Part shown: positions 1 through 7,218 of the stretch, piece after piece
Position numbering within the stretch: position 1 is the stretch's first letter
Layout of the letters: every line of letters starts with the position of its first letter
Notes under the pieces: generated by a model
The model's database searches: none
The model's input: only the letters and a program-made list of their open reading frames with translations
Told to the model about the DNA's origin: nothing
Program-made: the position numbers and the translations under genes
Source: Anaerolineae bacterium
GTDB lineage: Bacteria; Chloroflexota; Anaerolineae; Aggregatilineales; Phototrophicaceae
Direction: 5' to 3'
Assembly (NCBI GenBank): GCA_019912965.1
Contig: JAIOHM010000189.1
Span: 1-41,522 of the forward strand
DNA length: 41,522 nt

Positions 1-2
1 AA

Positions 3-26
3 CCCCTCCCCGCACGCGAGGAGGGG
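3..26. repeat. GC-rich palindromic repeat, copy 1
   Basis: The arms CCCCTCC (3-9) and GGAGGGG (20-26) pair around a CCGCACGCGA loop. It lies just past the stop codon of the minus-strand gene ending at 43, so it could also act as a transcript end hairpin. Six further copies of this family are in the window (near 682, 3283, 18082, 18167, 32046 and 41458). Confidence 0.8.
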
Positions 27-42
27 AGGACATACCCGCTGA

Positions 43-603
43 TTATGTTCCGACGCTCAGTTCCTCGGTCGGTAATTCGACGGGCGGCGGGTCGGTGGGC
101 AAAGGCGTCTCCGTTGGCGTTTCCGTCGGCAGAGGAGTCTCGGTTGGTAAGGGCGGATCCGTTGGCAGCGGTGGGTCGGTCGGCAGGGGTGTAAAAGTAG
201 GCACAATGGGCGTCTGGGTTGGGAAGGGAGTCAGCGTCGGGGCAAGGGTGGCGGTCGGGATGAACACCTGCGTCGGCTGAACAAAAATCTGTGTGGGCAC
301 AAAGACCGTCGGACGGATGACCGGGTTGAATTGCAGCGGCGTGGGTTGTAGGGGACTCGATTGGGTAGCCGTCAAGCCCAGCGGTGTGACGGTTGGGAAT
401 CCGGTTGGCAGGGCTGTCGAATTGCTGCCAATCGGCGTATTGGTGGCGAGGGTGGTTTCGCTTTCACGCGCGCCAAAACCGGCTGTTCCCCACAGCAAGA
501 ATCCGGCACAGTAAAAGGGGAGCGTCCCCAAGATGACGATGAACAGCACAATACGGATGTTGCGCCGCCGCTGTTCCAGCATTTGTATCGTATCGTATTC
601 CAT
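43..603 (-). CDS. Membrane-anchored Pro/Thr-rich protein (paralog A)
   Basis: 186 residues. A short charged N-terminus (residues 1-18, rich in Arg) is followed by one hydrophobic helix at about 19-40 ending in LPFYCAGFLLWGTAG, then an outside-facing tail made almost wholly of Pro, Thr and short hydrophobics. The last 50 residues are repeats of the form LPTDPP/LPTETP. No catalytic domain is visible. The helix closely resembles that of the neighbouring gene at 805-1230 (IPFYCVGLFLWGTA), so the two are tandem paralogs. Pro/Thr tracts like these are common as wall-spanning stalks in Chloroflexota. The function is unknown; a stalk or spacer anchored in the cytoplasmic membrane is an inference. The ATG start has only a weak upstream purine stretch. 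Confidence 0.7.
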   Translation of the reverse strand: MEYDTIQMLEQRRRNIRIVLFIVILGTLPFYCAGFLLWGTAGFGARESETTLATNTPIGSNSTALPTGFPTVTPLGLTATQSSPLQPTPLQFNPVIRPTVFVPTQIFVQPTQVFIPTATLAPTLTPFPTQTPIVPTFTPLPTDPPLPTDPPLPTETPLPTETPTETPLPTDPPPVELPTEELSVGT

Positions 604-641
604 GTCGATCTAACTCTGTAACAAGACAAAGGGCTTATGCC

Positions 642-754
642 CTGTGTTTAAGGACTTTCGCTCATAACCCTCACCCCCTAACCCCCTCTCCCTCATGGCG
701 AGGGGGAACAAAACAGAAATGCTGGAGACGAGCGAAAGTTCTGTGTTTAAGAAC
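642..754. repeat. MITE-like palindromic element with flanking direct repeats (palindrome copy 2)
   Basis: A GC-rich hairpin (CCCCCTC 682-688, GAGGGGG 700-706) is enclosed by a perfect 10-bp inverted repeat, ACTTTCGCTC (654-663) and GAGCGAAAGT (730-739). This in turn lies between near-identical 14-bp direct repeats CTGTGTTTAAGRAC (642-655 and 741-754). The nested layout resembles a small non-autonomous element with a target duplication. A separate small hairpin, AGGGC/GCCCT at 630-643, adjoins it. Together these fill the 201-base gap between the two Pro/Thr-rich genes; no gene is seen there. Confidence 0.65.
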
Positions 755-804
755 CCGCACTATAACACAAAGTGCGTCCCCAATTGCCAACGCTTGCCCA
801 ACGG

Positions 805-1230
805 TTATGGACTGAAAGGCAACGGTGTCCAGGTTTCGGTTGGCAGCGCGGGCGGTTGTGTCGGCGGCGGCGGATTGGTCGGCAGCAAGAAAGTTGGCGT
901 CGGCGACAGGAAACGAGTCGGCTGGATGGCCGTCGGGAACAGAGTCGGCACAAAAATATCCGTCGGGAAAAATCCGGTCGGCTGAATGGTGATGGGCAGG
1001 GGCGTAATGCTCGGCCCGCCTTCAACCGTCGGGGTGGCGGTGGCAATGGTAGCGGTCACAATTTGTGGCGGCGCGGTCAGGTTGGGGGTGGGCGTGGCGC
1101 GCGGCGGGGCAGTACCCCACAGGAACAATCCGACGCAGTAAAAGGGAATGGTGATAATGATGATGGTCACCAGTATCGTGCGCCAGTTGCGCCGCCGCTT
1201 GTCGGCAATAATTCGGCTGGAATAATTCAC
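805..1230 (-). CDS. Membrane-anchored Pro/Thr-rich protein (paralog B)
   Basis: 141 residues from a GTG start at 1230. That start is chosen because GAAAGG lies 7 nt upstream; a TTG at 1251 in the same frame lacks a site. The N-terminus is basic (DKRRRNWR), followed by a single membrane helix (about residues 17-38, ending IPFYCVGLFLWGTA) and a Pro/Thr-rich tail with PTPNLT, PTPTFLLPTNPPPPTQPP and similar runs. The helix and the GTA junction match the protein at 43-603, which lies downstream on the same strand, so this is a duplicated pair. No enzyme motif is visible. It is likely an exported stalk or spacer protein; its partner is unknown. The gap to recN upstream is 70 bases. Confidence 0.65.
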   Translation of the reverse strand: MNYSSRIIADKRRRNWRTILVTIIIITIPFYCVGLFLWGTAPPRATPTPNLTAPPQIVTATIATATPTVEGGPSITPLPITIQPTGFFPTDIFVPTLFPTAIQPTRFLSPTPTFLLPTNPPPPTQPPALPTETWTPLPFSP

Positions 1231-1300
1231 GTCTCGCCCTTTCCGATGCAACCGCGAACGCGCCCATTATAGACAATGTTGGGCGTTCGGTACAATCCGC

Positions 1301-3109
1301 TTACAGCAGCTTCTCCTGCCTGGGCTGCTCGGCTTTGACGGTTTTGGCTTTGGTGGTCGGGCGTTTCTGACGCTGTTCGCGCTTGAATTCCTCGGCCTCC
1401 GCCAGAATGCCCTGCGCGCTGAGTTTGCCGCTTTCGCCCTGTGTGCCGAGCATTTCGGCCAATTCAGCCACACGGTTTTCGTCTTCCAGCGGCGTCACCA
1501 GCGTGGAAGTCCGGTCGCCTTTGACCGTTTTGCGCACGTGATAATGCCGATCGCCGTAGCTGGCTAACTGCGCCAGATGCGTCACCACCATCACCTGATG
1601 ATTGGCGGCCAGTGACCACAGTTTTTCACCCACCACACTGCCCACACGCCCACCAATGCCGGTATCAATTTCGTCGAAAATCAGGGTTGGCGTCTGGTCG
1701 GCCTGCGTCAGCACCCGCTTGAGCGCCAGCATGATCCGCGCTGTTTCGCCGCCAGAAGCGACTTTCGCCACCGGGCGCAAGGGTTCACCGGGGTTGGCGC
1801 TCATCACAAATTCGACCTTATCAATCCCGGTGGTATCGAAGGCATAACGTTTATCGTCTACATAGCAGCCTTCGGGGTCTTCCTTGCGGGTGATGCTGAC
1901 TTCAAAACGGGCGCGTTCCATGCGTAAATCGGCCAGTTCCGCCACAATACGTTCGCTCATCTTCTGACCGATCATGCTGCGGACTTTGCCGATGCGCTCG
2001 GCAATTTCGCCCACATGACGCAGGAGTTTTTCTTCTTCGACGCGCAGTTCAGCCAGACGGACTTCACTGTTATCGAGGTTATTCAGTTCGGCACGGGCAT
2101 TATCGGCATGTTCCATAACCAGCTCAATAGTTACACCGTAACGGCGTTTGAGCTTGCTGATGAGTTCCAGCCGTTCTTCGACTTCATCAATCCGTTCGGG
2201 ATTAAATTCGACGCTGTCGGCATAGCGTCGTAATGAAAGCGCCAGTTCTTCGGCCTGTACGCTGATGCCATCCGCCATCTCGGCGTCGTCTTTCATTTCG
2301 GCGTCGATGTTCGCCAGTTTGCCCATCAGCACCGAAACCTGCATCAGTTGGTCAACCGCTGAAAGCTGATCGCCCACATCATCCCCACCATACAGCAGGG
2401 TATAGGCTTCGGCGGTGAGGGTCGCCAGTTGTTCACTGTTGCCCATGCGGGTGCGTTCGGCGCGGAGTTCTTCATCTTCACCGGGGCGGAGGGCAGCCAT
2501 ATCGATTTCTTCAACTTCACGGCGCAGTTGATCGGCGCGGCGCTTGAGGGCGGCCTCGTCTTCCAGCAGCTTGCCGATTTCGCGGCGTGTGCCATACACC
2601 CGTTCGACCAGCGAGGCCAGCGCCATCCGCATTTCGACCAGTTCGGCGTAACGGTCGAGCAGATCAATATGTGACCGGGGATTGAGCAGGGACAGGTGTT
2701 CACTCTGCCCATGCACATCGACCAGCAGGCCGCCAATCTCGCGCAGAATTTCCTGGCTGACGGAGACGCCGTTGACACGTGCCGCCGAGCGTCCATTGGT
2801 GCGGACTTCGCGCGTCAGAGTCAGGAAATCGGCATTCTCGCCTTCTTCGATGTCTTCCCGTTCGAGGAGCTGCTGCACCAGTACACCGGTTGGTTTATCC
2901 AGCGCGAACACCCCTTCCACGACGGCTTTTTCCGCCCCGGAGCGCACGAACGACGAATCGGCCTTGCCGCCCAAAAGCAGTTCTACCGCGTCGATGATGA
3001 TGGATTTCCCCGCGCCGGTTTCGCCCGTGATGACGTTGAAGCCGGAAGCGAAATTCAGTTCGAGACGGTCGATGATGGCAAAATTCTGGATGCGTAATTC
3101 TTCGAGCAT
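1301..3109 (-). CDS. recN: DNA repair protein RecN
   Basis: 602 residues, near the usual RecN length of 550-570 plus a basic C-terminal extension of about 20 residues. RecN is an SMC-like cytoplasmic ATPase that acts early in repair of double-strand breaks. Visible motifs are Walker A GETGAGKS (29-36), the RecN-specific DVHGQSEH Q-loop region (131-138), long charged helical stretches (about 160-400) forming the coiled coil, the ABC signature ASGGE (451-455), Walker B LIFDE (476-480) and a switch His in VTHLAQ (511). The start ATG is preceded by GAAGG 7 nt upstream, and this site is part of a tandem heptamer array (3113-3168). nadK, a common recN neighbour, lies two genes upstream. Confidence 0.96.
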   Translation of the reverse strand: MLEELRIQNFAIIDRLELNFASGFNVITGETGAGKSIIIDAVELLLGGKADSSFVRSGAEKAVVEGVFALDKPTGVLVQQLLEREDIEEGENADFLTLTREVRTNGRSAARVNGVSVSQEILREIGGLLVDVHGQSEHLSLLNPRSHIDLLDRYAELVEMRMALASLVERVYGTRREIGKLLEDEAALKRRADQLRREVEEIDMAALRPGEDEELRAERTRMGNSEQLATLTAEAYTLLYGGDDVGDQLSAVDQLMQVSVLMGKLANIDAEMKDDAEMADGISVQAEELALSLRRYADSVEFNPERIDEVEERLELISKLKRRYGVTIELVMEHADNARAELNNLDNSEVRLAELRVEEEKLLRHVGEIAERIGKVRSMIGQKMSERIVAELADLRMERARFEVSITRKEDPEGCYVDDKRYAFDTTGIDKVEFVMSANPGEPLRPVAKVASGGETARIMLALKRVLTQADQTPTLIFDEIDTGIGGRVGSVVGEKLWSLAANHQVMVVTHLAQLASYGDRHYHVRKTVKGDRTSTLVTPLEDENRVAELAEMLGTQGESGKLSAQGILAEAEEFKREQRQKRPTTKAKTVKAEQPRQEKLL

Positions 3110-3112
3110 GGT

Positions 3113-3168
3113 CAGCCTTCAGCTTTTAGCTTTTAGCCTTCAGCCTTTAGCCTTCAGCTATCAGCCTT
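3113..3168. repeat. Heptanucleotide tandem array (8 units) abutting recN start
   Basis: Read on the plus strand this is eight contiguous 7-mers of consensus YAGCCTT (CAGCCTT, CAGCTTT, TAGCTTT, TAGCCTT, CAGCCTT, TAGCCTT, CAGCTAT, CAGCCTT). On the minus strand the unit is AAGGCTR, and the last unit ends 3 nt before the recN ATG, so its AAGG is the likely Shine-Dalgarno sequence. Four units of the same heptamer recur at 41134-41161. Confidence 0.85.
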
Positions 3169-3223
3169 GAGTGAGATCGTTCAGAAACTGTCATTTATGC
3201 GGGCAGATTTTTAGACCTGCCCC

Positions 3224-3395
3224 ACAGGTACCTGTTGGTAGGGCTGCATTCAGTGGTGGTGGGCAATTTACCCCACCCCCAACCCCCTCCCCGCACGCAA
3301 GGAGGGGGCTTTAAAGACCGCTACAGATCATATTGTTGCCCTTTTTAGCCCCAAATGCGTCTCCACCGTTTAGTATGGTGCTACCGTACCTGTTT
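3224..3395. repeat. MITE-like element with imperfect terminal inverted repeats (palindrome copy 3)
   Basis: The left end (3224-3259: ACAGGTAC, then GGTAG, then AGTGGTGG) and the right end (3363-3395: CCACCGTTTAGT, then CTACC, then GTACCTGT) are imperfect inverted repeats of about 33 bp. Between them lies the GC hairpin CCCCCTCC (3283-3290)/GGAGGGGG (3301-3308), followed by CTTTAAAGACC. The hairpin, the CTTTAAAGACC block and the right end all recur at 18160-18267, and the left end recurs at 41487-41522. The 330-base gap between recN and the next gene holds only this element and the heptamer array; no gene is seen. Confidence 0.65.
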
Positions 3396-3439
3396 ATCTA
3401 TAACAACTTTAGCACGTCTGTGCAGATCGGCAAGGCGTT

Positions 3440-3988
3440 TTACATTCGCATTTTGAAACGATTGTAGACGAAATAGCCGATCAGGGCGGCAAACACGATG
3501 GTGCGGAAATCCGCGACGAGAATCCGCATCAGAATATCCAGCGGCGGGAAAATGCCCGTTGTGAGGACAATCATCCCTATAATGCCCAGCAGCGCGCCGA
3601 CTACCACGCCCCCAATCCCAACCCATGCGGACTGCCGCCCGCGCCGTCTTTGCACTGAACGGAGCGCCAGTTCGCTGATGCCCGTGCCCACCGGGATGGC
3701 GATAAAAACCATCAACAGAATGGGTATTCCAATGCGGCTGGTGATGCCGAAGGCGATGGCGCTCAAAACCGCGCACACAGCAAAGATGATGATGTAATCG
3801 TTCTGCGAGGCGTTGAAGAATTTATCTTCATGCTGGCGAACACATTGTTTGCAGCGGTAGCCTACAGGCGTGGGAACAGCGCAGTCCGGACACATGTAAC
3901 GTCCACATTTGTTACAGCGCAGGCTGGTTTCCCGGTCGGGATGCAACTCGCAGAAGGTTTTTTCGTCAATGGTTGGGGCTTCACTCAT
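3440..3988 (-). CDS. Zinc-finger (B-box-like) multi-pass membrane protein
   Basis: 182 residues. The N-terminal 50 residues carry paired zinc ligands: C13 and H16 (CELH), C25 and C28 (CNKC), C33 and C36 (CPDC), C46 and C49 (CKQC). This layout is close to the B-box-type zinc finger that often precedes bacterial membrane domains such as rhomboid or DUF families. Four to five hydrophobic helices follow from about residue 64 to 178, with no rhomboid GxSG or other protease motif. The finger should be cytoplasmic. The function is unknown. The ATG is preceded by GAGG, which is part of a heptamer array at 3990-4031. The gene is separate from nadK by 109 bases. Confidence 0.75.
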   Translation of the reverse strand: MSEAPTIDEKTFCELHPDRETSLRCNKCGRYMCPDCAVPTPVGYRCKQCVRQHEDKFFNASQNDYIIIFAVCAVLSAIAFGITSRIGIPILLMVFIAIPVGTGISELALRSVQRRRGRQSAWVGIGGVVVGALLGIIGMIVLTTGIFPPLDILMRILVADFRTIVFAALIGYFVYNRFKMRM

Positions 3989-3989
3989 G

Positions 3990-4031
3990 ATTAGTCCTCA
4001 GTCGCTAGTCATTAGTCTATAGTCTATAGTG
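3990..4031. repeat. Heptanucleotide tandem array (6 units) abutting a start codon
   Basis: Six contiguous 7-mers of consensus NNTAGTC (ATTAGTC, CTCAGTC, GCTAGTC, ATTAGTC, TATAGTC, TATAGTG). The array begins 2 nt upstream of the ATG of the minus-strand gene at 3440-3988. On that strand the CTCAGTC/ATTAGTC junction reads GAGGACTAATC, giving a GAGG ribosome binding site at normal spacing. The sequence differs from the recN array but the 7-nt period and the position are the same. Confidence 0.85.
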
Positions 4032-4097
4032 AACCATCTTTTATTGATAACCTCATTTCAGGGGCGTTAATATCTCATCAGAATGGCATATGAACGA

Positions 4098-4982
4098 CTA
4101 CAACTGTTTCTTGTCGGGGCGGGAACGCACAGGCAGGCGCGGTTCCAGACGGTCTAAAAGCGAACGATAAAAATAATTCTTTTCGCGCAGGCGGATGAAA
4201 CGACTGACATGCTGGCTGGCCTGAATGCGTATGGTATCGCCGGGGTTGACCTCACCCAGCATGGTGCCATCGACCGTCAGCACAATTTCGTTCAGGTTAT
4301 CCGGTGCGGAAATCACATCAACGGTTGAACCCTCCGCCAGCACGATGGGACGATCCATCGTCAGGTGCGGGGCAACCGGGACGATCAAAATGTTGCGGAG
4401 TTCGGGCGGCAAAATCGGCCCGCCGCAGGCCAGCGCATAGGCTGTTGAGCCGGTCGCAGTCGCCACAATCAGGGCGTCGGCGTTGTAGGTGGTCGTCCAA
4501 TCCTTGTCGATATAGGTTTCTAAACGGATGGTACGCGCGGCTATACCCCGGCTGATGACCACATCGTTGAGGGCATCGCCAGCAGTTACCACTACATCAC
4601 CGCGCACCAGCGCCGCATACAGCATCATCCGCGCTTCAATCCAGTATTCACCCCGCAAGATGGCTTCCAGCGGCGCTTGCCACGAATCCGCGCTGCTGAT
4701 TTCGGTCAGGAAGCCCAACTGCCCCATATTGACTCCGAGCACCGGAACCCCGAAGGGCGCACATACCCGCGCTGCACGGAGCATGGCACCATCCCCGCCA
4801 ATGGCGATCACCATTTCGGTGGCCTGTACATCCTGCACCACATCGTTTTCTTCCCATTGGGTATGCACACAGGTGTGGATGTTGTGCGACTCCAGATAGC
4901 GGGCGATTTGCTCGGCAACCGGGGCGGTTTGGGGGCGCTGCGGATGCGCCAGAATGCCCACTCGTTTGATGTCTGTCGTCAA
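4098..4982 (-). CDS. nadK: NAD kinase
   Basis: 294 residues, normal for the family. The enzyme phosphorylates NAD to NADP using ATP or polyphosphate in the cytoplasm. Motifs visible are GGDG (62-65), LGVNMGQLGFLTE (82-94), the ALNDVVISRG segment (137-146, the NE/D motif), and ATATGSTAYALACGGPI (174-190, conserved Gly-rich loop), followed by PVAPHLTMDRPIVL. No in-frame ATG is near the conserved start; the reading begins at TTG 4982 with AGGAG 6 nt upstream. The phosphotransferase gene upstream is 101 bases away on the same strand, so co-transcription is possible but not certain. Confidence 0.96.
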   Translation of the reverse strand: MTTDIKRVGILAHPQRPQTAPVAEQIARYLESHNIHTCVHTQWEENDVVQDVQATEMVIAIGGDGAMLRAARVCAPFGVPVLGVNMGQLGFLTEISSADSWQAPLEAILRGEYWIEARMMLYAALVRGDVVVTAGDALNDVVISRGIAARTIRLETYIDKDWTTTYNADALIVATATGSTAYALACGGPILPPELRNILIVPVAPHLTMDRPIVLAEGSTVDVISAPDNLNEIVLTVDGTMLGEVNPGDTIRIQASQHVSRFIRLREKNYFYRSLLDRLEPRLPVRSRPDKKQL

Positions 4983-5083
4983 TGTTTGCTCCTGACTCCA
5001 ACATCCGCGATTATAGTGCAGGCTTCAAAACCCGGCCATGTACATCATAGCACAAAAGTTCGCTGTGGTGTAGCGGGTAGATT

Positions 5084-6142
5084 TCAGCCCTTCTCGGTCA
5101 ATTCCTGAGCGGCCTTTGCCAGCAGGGCGATCATTGGGCCAAAGGACTCAAAGCGCTGGTCTTTGGTCTGCCCCCGTTGATAGCGGATGTAAATCTGGGC
5201 GCAGATGACGACCAGACGATACAGGCCAAGCACGTGATAGAAGTTGACATGCGATACATCGCGCCCGCTTTTTTCGGCATAACGTTGAATCATATCGTCG
5301 CGGGTCATGAAACCGTAATCGCCAACGGGCATCATGGCGGTCATTTGCACATAAGGCGGATCGGTCGGTTCTGTCCAGTAGGTGAGCAGCGCACCGAGAT
5401 CAGCCAGCGGTTCGCCCAACGTACACATATCCCAATCGAAGATGGCGATCATCTGGCCGGGATTATCCGCCGCCAGCATGACGTTATCCAATTTATAGTC
5501 GTTATGCACCAGCGTGGGGGCGCTGGGCGGGGGCAGATTTTCGCGCAGCCAGCCGTAGACGGTTTCCATCTCCATCAGCATTTCGGTGCGGGCATTGTGC
5601 CAGCGACCGTACCAACCTTCAATCTGACGTTCGATGAATCCGGCCGGCTTACCCAGATTTTCCAAACCGATGGTGTGGTAATCGACAGCATGTAAAGCGG
5701 CTAAAGCATCGACCAACGCTTCGCTCATGCGGCGGGTAGCATCCGGAAATTGGGCATATTCCGGCGGGATCGAACGGCGCACGACAACCCCTTCCCGGCG
5801 TTCCATCACAAAAAATGGCGACCCGATGACCGAGTTATCGTCGCAAAAGACGAAGGCGCGGGGGGCATAGGGGAAGGCTTGATAGAGCGCCGACAACACT
5901 CGAAATTCGCGGGTCATGTCGTGGGCAGACGGGGCGACTGGCCCCAATGGTGGACGGCGCAGCACGTACTGCACATCGCCGTAATCCAGCAGATAGGTCA
6001 GATTGGCTGCGCCACCGCCGAACTGGCGCACGGTCAGCGGGTGTTCGCTGCCTTCCAGTTTGCCGCGCAGGTAACTGGCTAATTTTTCTTCGTCAAATTG
6101 TTCGTCGGGGCGAACATCGATGGTGTCCTTTATGAAAGGCAT
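5084..6142 (-). CDS. Phosphotransferase of the APH fold (ACAD10/11 N-terminal-like)
   Basis: 352 residues. The aminoglycoside-phosphotransferase/choline-kinase fold is shown by a Gly-rich loop FGGGAANLTY (41-50), YVLRR (59-63), the catalytic loop HNDYKLDN (213-220; H213, D215, N220) and the metal motif DWD (236-238) followed by CTLGEPLADLG. This combination is typical of the PF01636 subgroup related to the N-terminal kinase of human ACAD10/ACAD11, which is linked to hydroxy-fatty-acid breakdown, rather than true antibiotic kinases. The substrate cannot be told from sequence. AGGAG lies 8 nt before the ATG. It is the last gene of a closely spaced minus-strand group (17-base gap to the SH3 gene). 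Confidence 0.85.
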   Translation of the reverse strand: MPFIKDTIDVRPDEQFDEEKLASYLRGKLEGSEHPLTVRQFGGGAANLTYLLDYGDVQYVLRRPPLGPVAPSAHDMTREFRVLSALYQAFPYAPRAFVFCDDNSVIGSPFFVMERREGVVVRRSIPPEYAQFPDATRRMSEALVDALAALHAVDYHTIGLENLGKPAGFIERQIEGWYGRWHNARTEMLMEMETVYGWLRENLPPPSAPTLVHNDYKLDNVMLAADNPGQMIAIFDWDMCTLGEPLADLGALLTYWTEPTDPPYVQMTAMMPVGDYGFMTRDDMIQRYAEKSGRDVSHVNFYHVLGLYRLVVICAQIYIRYQRGQTKDQRFESFGPMIALLAKAAQELTEKG

Positions 6143-6159
6143 TAAGTATGCTCCTGAGT

Positions 6160-7206
6160 TTACGAATCGGGTGTGGCTTCGGTTTGCATCATAGCCGTTA
6201 TGGCATCCGAGTCGATATGAATTGAGTTGATGAACAGGTCGAACAGTTCGAGATATGGGTCAAAATCGGTGATGGCGGCGGCGTCGATCAGTGCGCCTTT
6301 TTCGGCCATGTAGGCATCATAGGCCGGGAAAAATTCGGGGTCATCCAAATCCAGACTGAAAAAGGGTAAATAATCTTCCGGCTGTTCGGGGAAGATCAGG
6401 ACTTTGAGGCCGAAGAGTCTGAAGGTCAGCACATATTGGCCATCATCCGTCAGGCCGAAAGCGAGGTAATCAAACCGTTGATGGATGGGGAGTGTGTTTT
6501 GCTCAATGCGTCCCACATAACGATAGGCCAATCCGCCATCGAAACGGACAGCGCGGCCTCGTGAACGGGCGACCTGTGCCGCTGGCGCAAATAATAAACG
6601 TTCAGCAATTTCGTCCTCGCGTCCCGGCTGTGGATCGGCTAATACGGTTCGCAGGGTGTTGAGCAATTCCCGATAACCGCTTTCGTTGAACGAGGCAGTC
6701 GGAATCACCTGCATAACGCCGAGCGAGTCACCGAAAACGAGGTAAACGCGGCGGGGCGCGCCCGTCATCGGGGAAACCTCAGCCACTTCGCCTTCGATAA
6801 TTTCGACGCCGAGTTCGCTGTTCAGAGTGAAGGATACGCCGAAATCGTCGTAGGTCAGCCCTGCATCCGGTACGGGAACGCCAAGCGGTTCAAGGGCATA
6901 TTCACCTTCGACGGCTTCGACTGTCCAGCCCTGTGTACCGTTGTAATCCACCTGCCACCACGCGAAACCGTCGGCACAAGTTGGGCCATCCAGCACTGTG
7001 AAAATGCCGATGCCGGGAATGCTGCCTACCCGTTGGCCGCTTCGGGACGGTGTATCGCGCAGATTATTGCCGTCGCCGGGTGTGACCTGTGCCAATTCGC
7101 CAACGACTAAACGTGAGGGCAAAGTATCTGGGCAGGTGGCGGCATCCTGAGCGATGACCGGTGAGGCAATGAGGAGCAACATAAGAACGATGAAGCGGTA
7201 AAACAT
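6160..7206 (-). CDS. Secreted protein with bacterial SH3 domain
   Basis: 348 residues. A signal peptide (residues 1-19, ending SPVIA before QD) is followed by an SH3b-like region at about 30-105: GDGNNLRDTPSRSGQRVGSIPG, then WWQVDYNGTQGWTVE, the usual bacterial SH3 pattern. The rest (about 115-340) is a soluble domain I do not recognise, with no catalytic motif. It is probably exported and bound to wall or extracellular polymer. GGGGAA precedes the ATG. It sits 12 bases from the metallophosphoesterase and 17 from the APH-type kinase, so all three are probably one transcript. Confidence 0.75.
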   Translation of the reverse strand: MFYRFIVLMLLLIASPVIAQDAATCPDTLPSRLVVGELAQVTPGDGNNLRDTPSRSGQRVGSIPGIGIFTVLDGPTCADGFAWWQVDYNGTQGWTVEAVEGEYALEPLGVPVPDAGLTYDDFGVSFTLNSELGVEIIEGEVAEVSPMTGAPRRVYLVFGDSLGVMQVIPTASFNESGYRELLNTLRTVLADPQPGREDEIAERLLFAPAAQVARSRGRAVRFDGGLAYRYVGRIEQNTLPIHQRFDYLAFGLTDDGQYVLTFRLFGLKVLIFPEQPEDYLPFFSLDLDDPEFFPAYDAYMAEKGALIDAAAITDFDPYLELFDLFINSIHIDSDAITAMMQTEATPDS

Positions 7207-7218
7207 GGTGAAATTCCC

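Noticed and set aside
95..514. Plus-strand open frames with Gly/Val-rich repeats opposite the first Pro/Thr-rich gene
   Set aside because: They are the antisense reading of PT-rich coding DNA; the minus-strand frame has a membrane anchor and a paralog, so it is the real gene.
3113..3168. Possible CRISPR-like array
   Set aside because: Units are contiguous 7-mers without spacers; nothing in the window has direct repeats of CRISPR length with unique spacers or cas genes.
5084..6142. Aminoglycoside resistance kinase
   Set aside because: The APH fold is present, but the motifs follow the ACAD10/11-like group, and resistance cannot be claimed from the fold.
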